Assembly: GCF_901709675.1 (NCBI RefSeq)
Contig: NC_051089.1
Location: forward strand, 17,730,008-17,794,007
DNA from: Syngnathus acus
Taxonomy: Eukaryota; Chordata; Actinopteri; Syngnathiformes; Syngnathidae
Length of the DNA stretch: 64,000 nucleotides
Direction of reading: 5' to 3'
How positions within the stretch are numbered: position 1 is the stretch's first letter; every line of letters starts with the position of its first letter. The translations under genes and the position numbers were made by a program. Positions 63,292 through 64,000 of the stretch are shown one piece after another. Below the pieces are notes generated by a model. That model saw only the letters and a list, made by a program, of their open reading frames with translations. It made no database searches and was not told the origin of the DNA.

Positions 63292-64000
63292 GCTAGCTTT
63301 AGCGAGAAGCTAACGAATGCATTGGACATATTAAGTGCTCCCTAAGAATAAAACAGCACCTTCGATGCAATTTGTCTGATACAAATACTCAAAATACACC
63401 CACAAGAAGTGAAAACAGAGTGCACAGCTCCAAAATCAGCAGAAAGACTGACGCTAATGCTATGAAAACGAGTGCTGACATTAATTATTAAAGTGAAATA
63501 CAGGTTATTATTTTTGTGTCATCTCAAATTTACCGCTTTATTGTGTTCGGTGTTTCCATAGATCGAAGGAACTGAACCATCAACAAAATGAAGTATTTCG
63601 GCAAATCCTTCTCAATACTGACAAAAGATTTCTGAAACACTCCTTAACAAGCAGGACGTGGGAACACTGCTTGAAAAATGAAATTTGACCAAAGCACTTC
63701 TTTGAGGTTCTGATGTTGTGCAATGATTTGTGTGGATTGATGCATCAAACAACGGAACATTTTGATCTTTCCACTTTGGCATCCTTGAGTTGTTTGGACT
63801 ACAAAAGCACTAAACAAAACGGATTTGTCTTAAACATGGCGGAAATCCGCTATGTTTATGACTCGGATTTCCGTTTGGCAACACCTATTACCTTGTTTGG
63901 TTTGTTTCGCCCCAATGGATGTGATGTAATACGTAGATAAAAAAATGTCCTAGGAAACTGAGAAATCTGAACAGAGTAGAAAATAGCCCCCCAAATGATC
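63292..64000. other. no gene seen
   Basis: An open frame of 75 codons at 63713-63940 has no recognisable motif. The rest is AT-rich, presumably further taxilin intron. Confidence 0.45.

Noticed and set aside
63713-63940. 75-codon open frame as an upstream taxilin exon or a new gene
   Set aside because: It is on the wrong strand for taxilin, has no taxilin coiled-coil pattern and no known motif.

Overview
The window looks like nuclear DNA of a teleost fish. There are no bacterial-type operons. It holds one spliced vertebrate gene with canonical GT-AG introns, surrounded by transposable elements of typical fish families: RTE- and L2-type LINEs, a Sushi-like Ty3/gypsy relic, tRNA-derived SINEs, Tc1-like transposons, many hAT elements and several families of TA-flanked miniature elements. 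The species cannot be fixed from the sequence.

The only host gene I can support is the 3' half of a taxilin, best matching beta-taxilin (txlnb), on the minus strand. Four exons join in phase 0: 56185-56259 (75 nt), 51277-51369 (93 nt), 38909-39004 (96 nt) and the last exon 31455-31775, which ends in a stop. Upstream exons lie beyond position 64000. The visible introns (4.8, 12.3 and 7.1 kb) are mostly mobile DNA. Everything left of about 31 kb is downstream of the gene.

Layout: 1-4.8 kb, L2, gypsy, SINE and LINE fragments; 4.8-8.4 kb, a head-to-head Tc1 relic with a four-level nest; 8.4-12.6 kb, a CCGTATTTT-type element with hAT and SINE insertions, then a BED-type hAT; 12.6-15.9 kb, RTE and LINE scraps and two hAT elements; 15.9-23.5 kb, an old LINE broken by two putative solo LTRs and two hATs; 23.7-25.4 kb, a Tc1 element; 25.5-29.9 kb, a hAT holding a near-complete 3.3-kb RTE; 29.9-30.8 kb, a GTF2IRD2-like hAT remnant; 31.4-56.3 kb, the taxilin region, with two further RTE copies (42.8-45.1 and 52.2-54.9 kb), three kinds of palindromic TA-flanked element and a degraded teleost gene resembling the DUF6729 family; 56.3-63.3 kb, a second fold-back Tc1, pogo-like repeats, a SINE, an almost intact L2 and a second copy of the BED-type hAT.

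The elements act on one another. The SINE shares its 3' tail with the RTE, which probably supplies its reverse transcriptase. Non-autonomous DNA elements keep terminal scraps of transposases (BED finger, dimerisation domain, acidic C-terminus). Paralogous empty sites and target-site duplications (TSDs) give an insertion order. The most unusual structures are a perfect 60-bp inverted repeat inserted with a 12-bp TSD, a group of elements sharing only their outermost CCGTATTT and multiplying a transposase C-terminal module inside, and three hAT copies with the same internal deletion.
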